Both the position numbers and the translations under genes were made by a program. The notes beneath the pieces are model-generated. The model made no database searches, was not told the DNA's origin, and saw only the letters and a list, made by a program, of their open reading frames with translations. From Deltaproteobacteria bacterium ADurb.Bin207 (lineage in GTDB: Bacteria > Myxococcota_A > Polyangia > Polyangiales > Polyangiaceae), in the NCBI GenBank assembly GCA_002070115.1, contig MWCO01000030.1, positions 1 to 61,276 on the forward strand: a DNA stretch of 61,276 nucleotides, read 5' to 3'. Positions 53,798 to 61,276 of this stretch are shown one piece after another. Positions within the stretch are counted from its first letter, which is position 1. Each line of letters opens with the position of its first letter.

Positions 53798-55489
53798 ATG
53801 CGCGAAAGCCCAACGTCATTCCTCGGTTCCCCCGCTTTGTCCAAAGAACTCATCGTACGAGCGAGGCGTCTGATTCCGTTGGCGGGCAAAGTCGCGATTC
53901 GTTCGGGGTTGTGGTCGTTATTGCGCCCACGGGGGCTTGGGATTCTGTGGCGAGGGTTGCTCAAAGGGCGGACCAATCCATCGCTGCTCTACCGGTTTCA
54001 AGGGGCTCTTCAGCCGAACAAAGTGGCTATTCGGTGGCGTGGTCAGCAGATGACGTTTGCCGAACTCGATGCTCTCATCGATACCATCGGTAGGGGGCTT
54101 CAAGCCCTTGGTTTGGGGCAAGATTCACGGATCGTGAGCATGCTGGAGAATCGTCCTGAAACGATTGCTCTAGCCGCGGCGTTGAGTCGAATTGGGGCGT
54201 CGGGGATAACGATATCCCCTCATTCCACGGCATCGGAGATCGAATACCTGGTTCGGCATAGTGGGGCTGATGGGATGGTATTCACGGGGCAAGCGTCGGA
54301 GGTGGTCCACGCGGCCTGGCCTTCGTTTGACAAGGTGAGCAAGGAGCGGATGATTTGCCTGGGGGAGCAGGCGCAGGGCATGGCGAGTTTCGACGAGTTG
54401 TTGCGGCTTGGGGCGCGCAGGCGTCCGCGGGAGGGCGATGATCCGGCGGTGATTTTATATACTTCGGGCACGACGGGAAAACCCAAGGGAGCGGTGCGCA
54501 AGTTTCCTCGAGATGCGATGGAAGGAACGTTGCAGCTCGTGGCTTGTTCACCGATACGGTCGGACGACGTTCATTTGGCTGTGCTGCCGTTTTACCATTC
54601 GACGGCGTTTGCATTTACGAGTTTCAGTCATGTGGTGGGGGCGACGGTCGTGATTGTCGACAAGTTCGAGCCGGAGTTATTTTTATCGGCGATTCAGGAG
54701 CATCGGGTGACGCAAACCGCGTTGGTTCCCACGCTATTGCATCGTGTGATGCAGCTTGGGGCCAGGCGGATTGGCCGTTATGACACGACATCGCTTCGCG
54801 CCATCATGCTTGCGGGAGCGCCGTTGACGGCCACCTTGGCGCGGTCGGCGATGGATGTGTTTGGCGACGTTCTTTACAACTATTACGGGGCGACGGAGAC
54901 GGGGTTGAATACGTTGGCAGAGCCCGAGGATTTGAGGGGGTCGCCTGGCACGATTGGAAAGCGGATTCCGGGAGTGGAGATTGGCTTATGGGACGAGGAA
55001 GGCAACGACGTTCCCCAAGGGCAGGTAGGGGAGTTTTTCGTGCGGGGGCCGTTGATGGTGGCGGGGTATCATGACGATGAGGCCTCGACCCGGGGGGCGC
55101 GTCGAGGGGACTTTTTTTCCGTGGGGGACCTGGGCTGGCTCGACAACCGGGGTTGCTATCATCTTGTGGGTCGAAAACGAGATATGATCATTTCGGGTGG
55201 GGTGAATGTATATCCGGCGGAGGTCGAGCAAGTCATCGATGCTCATCCCGAGGTCGTGGAATCGGCGGTAATTGGGGTAGCCGATGAGGAATGGGGGGAG
55301 CGGGTTTGCGCGGTGGTCGTGCCGAAAACGCAAGCGAGCGAGCAACTCCGGGCATCGTTGCTGGCGCATTGCAGGCAGCATTTGGCGGGGCCCAAGCGCC
55401 CTCGTCGCATTGAATTCGCGGATGGATTACCGCGCAATCCCATGGGAAAGGTGTTGAAACGCGAACTTGTCCAGCGTTACCGTTCTTGA
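53798..55489 (+). CDS. AMP-forming acyl-CoA synthetase/ligase
   Basis: A 563-residue ANL-superfamily enzyme. The P-loop motif is VILYTSGTTGKPKGAVRKF, with LFSAIQEHRVTQTALVPTLL-like and YYGATETGLNTLAEPED regions, GRKRDMIISGGVNVYPAEVE and the C-terminal Lys in LPRNPMGKVLKREL. It activates a carboxylic acid as acyl-AMP and loads it onto CoA or a carrier. The substrate is not evident. The start MRESPTSF (53798) is preferred to TTG 53744. Confidence 0.9.
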   Translation: MRESPTSFLGSPALSKELIVRARRLIPLAGKVAIRSGLWSLLRPRGLGILWRGLLKGRTNPSLLYRFQGALQPNKVAIRWRGQQMTFAELDALIDTIGRGLQALGLGQDSRIVSMLENRPETIALAAALSRIGASGITISPHSTASEIEYLVRHSGADGMVFTGQASEVVHAAWPSFDKVSKERMICLGEQAQGMASFDELLRLGARRRPREGDDPAVILYTSGTTGKPKGAVRKFPRDAMEGTLQLVACSPIRSDDVHLAVLPFYHSTAFAFTSFSHVVGATVVIVDKFEPELFLSAIQEHRVTQTALVPTLLHRVMQLGARRIGRYDTTSLRAIMLAGAPLTATLARSAMDVFGDVLYNYYGATETGLNTLAEPEDLRGSPGTIGKRIPGVEIGLWDEEGNDVPQGQVGEFFVRGPLMVAGYHDDEASTRGARRGDFFSVGDLGWLDNRGCYHLVGRKRDMIISGGVNVYPAEVEQVIDAHPEVVESAVIGVADEEWGERVCAVVVPKTQASEQLRASLLAHCRQHLAGPKRPRRIEFADGLPRNPMGKVLKRELVQRYRS

Positions 55490-55659
55490 GGGTCGGCGGT
55501 AATATGTAGTAAATTCAATGTGTTACTGTTGAAATGGAGGCCTGGTGGCGAGAGGGGGGCTTTCGAAGGCCAGTCATCGACTCGTGGTCTTCATGGCACG
55601 GGTGATGCTGGTGGTTGGGATGGTGGCGACGGGGGCCGTTAGGCTTGGGGGGAATCGGG

Positions 55660-57072
55660 TTAGGTTTCGTGTTTGACGCGGGCGGCGGTTTTGAGTTGAT
55701 GACGGAGTGTGGGGGCGTAGTCGGCTTTGTTTTCTTGTTGGGCGCGACCGATGGCGAGGGCTTCGTCGGGGACGTCCTGGGTGACGGTGGTTCCCGTGGC
55801 CACGTAGGCATTTTTTCCGACATCGACGGGGGCGACGAGTTTTGAATTGCAGCCGATGAAGGCGCCGGGGCCGATGCGGGTTCGATGTTTTTGGTAACCA
55901 TCGTCGTTGCAGAAGATGGTACCAGCGCCAATGGTGGCGGACTGTCCGACTTCTGCGTCGCCGATATAGGCCAGGTGATTGGCTTTGGCGTGGGGATGCA
56001 GGATGGTTTTGTTGGTTTCGACGAAGTTGCCGACCTGGGATTGTGTGCCGATCATGGTGCCGGCACCGATATGGGCAAACGGGCCGACGTGGGCGCCGGC
56101 TTCGAGGCGTGAGTAGGACACGACGGTATAGGGGCGAATGATGGTGTTTTCGCCGAGGAAAGAATCTTCGATGACGCAGCCGACATCGACGACGGCACCT
56201 GCGCTGACGGTGGTGGTGCCTCGAAGGGTCACGCCGTTTTCGATGGTGGCGTCGGGGGCGATTTTGACCGTGTCATGGATCACGGCGCCGTCGCGAATGG
56301 TCACTCCCGAGCGTCGCCATTTTTCGATGATCCGAGCTTGCATGACGGTTTCGGTGGCGGCGAGTTGGGCGCGGTCATTGACGCCAACCAGCGAGCGGGC
56401 GTCGGCGGCGAAGCCGATGGTGCCGCCTTGTTTGGCGGCGAGGGCGACGATATCGGTGAGATACAACTCGCCTTGTGCGTTGTTCGAATCGATTTGGGTC
56501 AAGGCTTCTTTGAGAAAGTCGACGTTGGCGCAGTACACGCCGGGGTTGACTTCACGGATGGCTCGTTGGGCGTCATTGTCGAGGTCCCGATGTTCGCGAA
56601 TTTCGCTGATACGCCCATTTTCATCGCGAAAGATTCGTCCATAGCCCGTGGGATCGTCGACGGTGCAGGTGAGCATGGCGAGGGGGGCATCGGGGTGTGA
56701 ATCGAGTGTTTTGGCGAGAGAACGCAGGTCATCGGCAGCGAGCAGGGGGGTATCGCCGCATAGGATGAGGACTCGATGGGCTCGTTGGGGCAGGACAGGA
56801 AGGGCTTGGGCGGTGGCGTGGCCCGTACCGTTTTGTTCATGTTGGATGGCGATGACGACGCGGTCGCCGAAGGCGCGGGCGAGGTAAGGCATGACTTGTT
56901 CGCGTTCGTGGCCGACCACGACGATGACGCGATGGGCTCCTGCCGTGAGTGCCGCGGAGATGGGGTAATAGACGAGCGGTCTTCCTGCCACGGGATGCAT
57001 GACCTTGGGCACGGCGCTTTTCATGCGTTTCCCATGCCCTGCCGCCAGAACGATTGCATTGAGTTCGGTCAT
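55660..57072 (-). CDS. glmU: Bifunctional UDP-GlcNAc pyrophosphorylase / GlcN-1-P acetyltransferase GlmU
   Basis: A 470-residue GlmU. The N-terminal uridyltransferase domain has LAAGHGKRMKSAVPKVMHPV, the Rossmann fold and LCGDTPLLAADDLRSL. The C-terminal left-handed beta-helix acetyltransferase has many hexapeptide turns (GVTIRDGAVIHDTVKIAPDA, GTMIGTQSQVGNFVETNKTI). It makes UDP-GlcNAc for peptidoglycan and LPS. ATG 57072 (MTELNAIVLAAG) is the true start, not the upstream codon at 57108. Confidence 0.96.
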   Translation of the reverse strand: MTELNAIVLAAGHGKRMKSAVPKVMHPVAGRPLVYYPISAALTAGAHRVIVVVGHEREQVMPYLARAFGDRVVIAIQHEQNGTGHATAQALPVLPQRAHRVLILCGDTPLLAADDLRSLAKTLDSHPDAPLAMLTCTVDDPTGYGRIFRDENGRISEIREHRDLDNDAQRAIREVNPGVYCANVDFLKEALTQIDSNNAQGELYLTDIVALAAKQGGTIGFAADARSLVGVNDRAQLAATETVMQARIIEKWRRSGVTIRDGAVIHDTVKIAPDATIENGVTLRGTTTVSAGAVVDVGCVIEDSFLGENTIIRPYTVVSYSRLEAGAHVGPFAHIGAGTMIGTQSQVGNFVETNKTILHPHAKANHLAYIGDAEVGQSATIGAGTIFCNDDGYQKHRTRIGPGAFIGCNSKLVAPVDVGKNAYVATGTTVTQDVPDEALAIGRAQQENKADYAPTLRHQLKTAARVKHET

Positions 57073-57258
57073 TCTTCTGGCACTAGTTCCGGCTGCTGTC
57101 GGGTGCAAGTTGGGGGTGAGGCAAGGTCGGGATGCGGGAGTTTTGTGCTTCGAAAATGGGTAAGTCGTCCGATGACCAGGTCCCGGCGATTTCTTTCTCC
57201 GGACATCGTGGAAATTGCTACACTTAACGGTCGACGTCCCAGCGAAAGGGTTGAACGC

Positions 57259-60200
57259 GTGAGAAGCTTGTCGCGCCTATTCGGGTTGATGTGGGTGCCT
57301 GCATTCTGTGCGGTATCCTGTGCGGGCAACTTCGATTCCACGCGCGACGAGCGTCCGTTCGAACGCCATTCCACCTTGGGACAAGAAGTGTTTGGTGTGC
57401 TGTGTGATCGCGTGGGCGCCAGCGTTCTTGCCGAGGACATCGAAGGCAGGTCGTATCACGCGCTTTGCCATCCCGATCACAACGGCAAGTACGCCAACGC
57501 GGTGGATGCGTTTCAGCTTCCGCCAGTGTCGGGCTCGGCGGCGGTTGTTCGCAACTTGGCGATTGCCAAGCTCGAACGCATGGCCAATCGACGACAAGAC
57601 ATCATTCGTGCGATGGACGTGATTGCGCCGGACATCGAGATCGACGATCCGTATCCGCCGAAAGGGTCGACGGGCAAGCGGCGTGTGCGGTTGCACAAAG
57701 CTCTTGCGGAACTGCTGCAACGCCTAAATCCGCTGTACGATTCGAACCCGTTGGAAGCGGTGGGTGGCACACCCGAGCCGCTTTTCCCGGCGACCACCCA
57801 AGCTCTTGCGAGGGTATTTGCTTCTCTTGCGGACAATCGAGATGCGCAAGAGGCGCTTGCGTACATGGGAGGACGAAAGGGGTATCGTCCGGCGGCCGCG
57901 GCGCTTGGTGCCATTCAACCCGTGTTGTCCTATCCGCACTTACGCGCTTTGTCGCAGCAATCGGTGCGTATGCTCAGCCCCGGGGGGCCCGCGCGAAAAC
58001 AGTTCACGCAATTGCTCAACGTCGTTCATGAAGAAATGCGCTCGTCCAAGCCATCGTTGCCTTTGGGCGTTTTGCAAATCGACGATCCCGAAGGTATTGC
58101 GCAACCCAATCGTCCACGGGACAACCTGGAAGTGCTTCAGCACGTGTTGCTTGCCACCAGCCCACGGTTTGGCACGGAATCGTCGCAACCGGGGTTGCTC
58201 GTGATGCGGGATTATCGCGGTTTTGCCTTGGTGACGGGCAATACGCCGGGGGTTTTGGGTTCTGTTCCCGCGCCGTTTGCGGATGCGAATGGCGATGGGC
58301 TTGCGGATGTCGATGCGTTTGGGCGATTCATTGGGCTTCAGGGCACACCCGTAGCGGTGGACGCTCCTTTTCTCGTTCCGGGAGAACCGCGGATTCGCCC
58401 GGCGGATCCTTATGGGCGTGCGGTGCTCGATGATGGTGCGCCGGCGTACCAATACATCGATACGACCCAGACCCTATTTTCCTCGCTGATGAGGGATATG
58501 AGCGCGCTGTTGGATCCCGATCAGGTCAATGAGCGTGAGACGATGATGTATGCGTTGGCTGGCGCCACGGTGTTGTTCGGCGATCGAGTGCCATCCATGA
58601 CGTACACGTATGGGGAGGGCAAGAATGCTCGAACGATCGAATACACGGGATTCGATCCGGATACCTCGCCGATCGTGGATCTCGTTCATGCGTTTGGGCA
58701 AGTGTTGGCGGATCCGCAAAGCGATGACTTTCTCGCGCAGATGATCGATCTGTTCGAGAATCACGAGAACCTGATGGCGCGTGTGGTGGGCATGGCCCTG
58801 GACCTCAAGCGCATTGCGGACGAGCATCCCGAGGCGGGTTTGCCTCGGGAGTCTTTTTTCTGGGATCATCTCGCATCCGTGCTTGGGAAGATATCGTCGG
58901 CGGGACTCGACGACAGTGATCCCGACGCGGTTGGATTGCTCGAGGATGTTCTTCTTTCGCTGACGAATGACGACACGCTTGCGTTATCGGACGTGTATGC
59001 GAAGTTCATGACGTACCGGGATGTGCTGAACTACAACCGGCACAATATCAATGGGCCGGCGTGGAACTACACCACGAATACTCTCAATCCGCCCAAAACA
59101 CCTGTGAATCGGGCACTTCCCGCGACCGGAGACAACATGAGCATGTTTCATCGGAGCATGCAAATCGTGTTCGACTCCACGCGCACGACGTCGTGCAACA
59201 AGGCAGGGGCGAAAGTTTATCTCGATGCGGAAGTCATCAAGAAGTTTTCGATGAACCTCGTTTATCCGGACGATGGCGTGTTTTCGGTGCTGTGTCCCTC
59301 GACGAAAAAGGATCCTGTCGATTGGTGTGATATTTTTCAAATCGACGATCTGACGCAGTTTTATTTGCAAAGCATTGTCGAAGACGATCCGAAGCTTCCG
59401 GCCTCCGAAAACAAAGGAAAGGCGCGCTTGATCATCAAGGATGCTTGTCTGTCCAGTCTCGATTGGGCCACGGACATGGATGATGCCTTCGAGCGGTCCA
59501 GTGGGATCGAGGGGATGTCGACCCGTCCCACGCACCAGGCGCTGAATCGTCTTGTGTTTTTCGGAGCCGATGCCTCGAACCTATCCATGCCGGATCTCGA
59601 TCCCATGCGGCATGACGAAGGGTTGTTGAATCAGAAGCTCAACCAATTCATTTGGGGGTTGCAAGAGCCGATGGGGACGCCGCTGTGCGCGAAAAACTCG
59701 GCCGGGGTGAACGTTTGCACCACGGCGGAGACAACGCTTCGTGCGCGCAATCCGGGAGCCCTGTTTTTATGGGAGCAGTTCGGATTCGCCGAGGCGAATC
59801 GTCCCGTGTTGCGTGCCTTTTACCAACACGATCGGGAAGACCTCTTCGCCGAGATGATCGACGTGATGTATTTTCACATGCCGGCCAGCGATCACGGTCC
59901 CGAGTGTTCGAAGACAGGCAGTTGGAATCGCGACTCTTCGAGTTTCAATCCGAGGTATTGCGCGGAAAGCGGTGTGGTGACGTATGAGCCGCTCATCGTG
60001 GAGCAACTCGGCATGGATCTATTGCCCACGGTGCATACGTTGCTCGAGACGGTGGCTGCGCAGAAGATCGACAGCAAGCGATATCGAAAAGCGCTTGGTC
60101 GTGGTGGGATCCAGCGGAGAGGAACGGAGGTGATGGCGGCCATGACGAGGCTGCTTTTCGATCCGGATCTTGCTGCCAAGCGCAAGATTACTTATCGAAG

Positions 60201-61155
60201 TGGCACGAGAAGCACGGTATGGAACGATGGGCAGACCAAGATGTCGCAAACCACACCGTTTGCGATGCTTGCGGAGGCTTTCAACCGCATCGACGATCGG
60301 TTTGCCTTGGCGAAAGATTATGAGCCCACGGATCGAGAAAACCGTCAGGCCCAGTGGAAAAAGGCGCGCTCTCAATTGGTGGACCGATTCCTCGCGGTGG
60401 AAGGCAAGGGCTCGCAAGCTCGATTCGTCAACCCTGCGATTCCCAAAGCGATCGTGATGGTGCTGCGCACGTTGCGTGAGCAAGTCAACGCTCATTGTCC
60501 GGATCGAGAAAAAGGGGTGGAGTGTACGTGGGCCAAGCACGATATGTCTCGCAAGGTGGCGGAGGTTCTTGCCGACCCGCTATTTGCGGCGATCATCGAC
60601 CTTGTCGATGAACTGCGAAAAGACCCGAGTCGAATCGAAATCGAACGACTTGCGCAATACCTGCTGGAGGCTGTGGAAAGCGATGAAACCATGCGCAAGG
60701 TGCTCACCTCCGCGGTCGATTTGATCATGGTGCTGCGTGATGGGCAAACCTTGCCGCCGTTGTTCAATGTGTTGTCGTCGTTATCAACGCCAGAAAGCGA
60801 TCCCGCGGCCACGGGCAGCGCGGATGTCACGTTACAACTGCTCAACGTGTTGTCTCGCGATCCCGATGACACGACGGGCCCCGACGATCCGTTGGTGTTC
60901 GACCGTTATCGCGCGTTTGATCATCTGGTAGCCAACTTGGTCAAGCCGATCGATCCATCGCAACCTTCCAAAACCGCATTGGAGGTGTTGATCGATGTGG
61001 CTGCGGACATTCATCGCGCCGATAGTGCCAGTGATGAACCGTTGACGGCGGAGGATTATCGATTGATAGCGGATAATGTGCGACGATTCCTCATCGATGA
61101 TACCCGCGGGGTGGAGCAGCTTTACGAAGTGGTTCGCGGGGCGAAAGGGGACTGA
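57259..61155 (+). CDS. Very large lipoprotein (1298 residues), function unknown
   Basis: The signal peptide MRSLSRLFGLMWVPAFCAVSC places the lipid Cys at 21. GTG 57259 follows AAAGGG. The protein is mostly helical, with a DANGDGLADVDAFG segment near residue 340 resembling a calcium-binding loop. Later blocks (FHRSMQIVFDSTRTTSCNK, VVTYEPLIVEQLGMDLLPT) are not known domains to me. It stands immediately upstream of a probable FadL-type porin with a 1-bp overlap, so the two may form a unit for lipid or hydrophobic-substrate handling. The upstream open frame to 56776 is a shadow of glmU. Confidence 0.8.
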   Translation: MRSLSRLFGLMWVPAFCAVSCAGNFDSTRDERPFERHSTLGQEVFGVLCDRVGASVLAEDIEGRSYHALCHPDHNGKYANAVDAFQLPPVSGSAAVVRNLAIAKLERMANRRQDIIRAMDVIAPDIEIDDPYPPKGSTGKRRVRLHKALAELLQRLNPLYDSNPLEAVGGTPEPLFPATTQALARVFASLADNRDAQEALAYMGGRKGYRPAAAALGAIQPVLSYPHLRALSQQSVRMLSPGGPARKQFTQLLNVVHEEMRSSKPSLPLGVLQIDDPEGIAQPNRPRDNLEVLQHVLLATSPRFGTESSQPGLLVMRDYRGFALVTGNTPGVLGSVPAPFADANGDGLADVDAFGRFIGLQGTPVAVDAPFLVPGEPRIRPADPYGRAVLDDGAPAYQYIDTTQTLFSSLMRDMSALLDPDQVNERETMMYALAGATVLFGDRVPSMTYTYGEGKNARTIEYTGFDPDTSPIVDLVHAFGQVLADPQSDDFLAQMIDLFENHENLMARVVGMALDLKRIADEHPEAGLPRESFFWDHLASVLGKISSAGLDDSDPDAVGLLEDVLLSLTNDDTLALSDVYAKFMTYRDVLNYNRHNINGPAWNYTTNTLNPPKTPVNRALPATGDNMSMFHRSMQIVFDSTRTTSCNKAGAKVYLDAEVIKKFSMNLVYPDDGVFSVLCPSTKKDPVDWCDIFQIDDLTQFYLQSIVEDDPKLPASENKGKARLIIKDACLSSLDWATDMDDAFERSSGIEGMSTRPTHQALNRLVFFGADASNLSMPDLDPMRHDEGLLNQKLNQFIWGLQEPMGTPLCAKNSAGVNVCTTAETTLRARNPGALFLWEQFGFAEANRPVLRAFYQHDREDLFAEMIDVMYFHMPASDHGPECSKTGSWNRDSSSFNPRYCAESGVVTYEPLIVEQLGMDLLPTVHTLLETVAAQKIDSKRYRKALGRGGIQRRGTEVMAAMTRLLFDPDLAAKRKITYRSGTRSTVWNDGQTKMSQTTPFAMLAEAFNRIDDRFALAKDYEPTDRENRQAQWKKARSQLVDRFLAVEGKGSQARFVNPAIPKAIVMVLRTLREQVNAHCPDREKGVECTWAKHDMSRKVAEVLADPLFAAIIDLVDELRKDPSRIEIERLAQYLLEAVESDETMRKVLTSAVDLIMVLRDGQTLPPLFNVLSSLSTPESDPAATGSADVTLQLLNVLSRDPDDTTGPDDPLVFDRYRAFDHLVANLVKPIDPSQPSKTALEVLIDVAADIHRADSASDEPLTAEDYRLIADNVRRFLIDDTRGVEQLYEVVRGAKGD

Positions 61156-61276
61156 TGATCAAGCAAGCGGGGCGGATGCGATGGGCTCACGCCGCGGGCA
61201 GCGCCATGCTTCTGATGGCGATGAGTTCGGGTGCAGGGGCGGGAGGATTGTATACCACCGAGCGTGGTGTGCGTCC
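61155..61276 (+). CDS. Probable outer-membrane protein (OmpP1/FadL-like), 3' end outside window
   Basis: ATG 61155 overlaps the A of the preceding TGA stop. The visible 40 residues are a signal peptide (AHAAGSAMLLMAMSSGAGAG) followed by GLYTTERGVRP. This resembles the mature N-terminus of FadL/OmpP1-type porins in Myxococcota (AGLY..ERGVRPLGRGGA-like). The remainder is beyond the window, so the family call is moderate. Confidence 0.5.
   Translation, partial: MIKQAGRMRWAHAAGSAMLLMAMSSGAGAGGLYTTERGVR

Noticed and set aside
56776..57258. Upstream extension of the giant lipoprotein
   Set aside because: It runs through the antisense of glmU, and the clear signal peptide and AAAGGG site place the start at 57259.
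1..61276. tRNA, rRNA, CRISPR array, transposase or integrase genes
   Set aside because: I looked for typical motifs and arrays on both strands and saw none. The island boundaries therefore lack a visible recombinase.

Overview
The window reads as chromosomal DNA of a member of the Myxococcota (the former delta-proteobacterial myxobacteria). The evidence is the density of lipoproteins with Asp/Pro/Val-rich linkers, eukaryote-like Ser/Thr kinases with PEGA or C-terminal membrane segments, Cys-rich Sel1-type and IgGFc-binding-type secreted proteins, a heparinase-type enzyme ending in a MYXO-CTERM-like Gly-Cys/TM/Arg tail, and DUF1848 and PilZ proteins. Housekeeping genes (lexA, truD, glmU, an rluD-type gene, a PPi-type phosphofructokinase) are interspersed. 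I saw no rRNA, tRNA, CRISPR array, transposase or integrase.

Layout. 1-6.7 kb: a cyclic-nucleotide-binding protein and lexA, then a leftward block of tonB/exbD/exbB, truD, a sulfatase-modifying-factor-type protein and a PEGA/beta-barrel protein. 6.8-15.3 kb: an accessory island holding a RiPP-type locus. It has a precursor with a lasso-peptide-type leader, a radical SAM enzyme, an HPr-kinase-like protein and an ABC transporter in one tight array. A lasso-type B2 protease and PqqD-like B1 form a separate pair, and two secreted lipoproteins and a methyltransferase are also present. The island is bounded by two direct copies of a 94-bp sequence that encodes the C-terminus of a Ser/Thr kinase. 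One copy is inside the intact kinase gene (15.28 kb), the other is an orphan tail abutting the PEGA/barrel gene (6.66 kb). 15.3-30.7 kb: kinase, DUF1848 protein, K+/H+ antiporter, membrane glycosyltransferase plus ferredoxin, lipoproteins, a second kinase, a PAS-only protein and phosphofructokinase. 30.7-42.4 kb: secreted and cell-surface proteins (a second SUMF1-type protein, Cys-rich repeat protein, heparinase II/III-type enzyme, glycosyltransferase with TPRs, IgGFc-binding-like lipoprotein). 42.5-50 kb: an alpha-oxoamine synthase (serine palmitoyltransferase/KBL type), pseudouridine synthase, a PEP-utilising (rifampin-phosphotransferase-like) enzyme and a hydrolase-like lipoprotein lacking its nucleophile. 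50.3-61.3 kb: PilZ protein, membrane protein, lipoprotein, acyl-CoA-ligase-type enzyme, glmU, a 1298-residue lipoprotein and the start of a probable FadL-type porin.

The most interesting system is the RiPP locus. Its precursor leader has the Y-x2-P...T(-2) pattern of lasso peptides, and discrete B1 (PqqD-type) and B2 (Cys-His-Asp) proteins are present. However, no asparagine-synthetase-like lasso cyclase is encoded in the window, and the predicted core has no Asp/Glu at positions 7-9. A radical SAM enzyme sits directly after the precursor and an HPr-kinase homologue follows. This suggests a lasso-derived maturation pathway in which radical SAM chemistry and perhaps phosphorylation replace macrolactam formation. 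That conclusion is inference from gene content and motifs.
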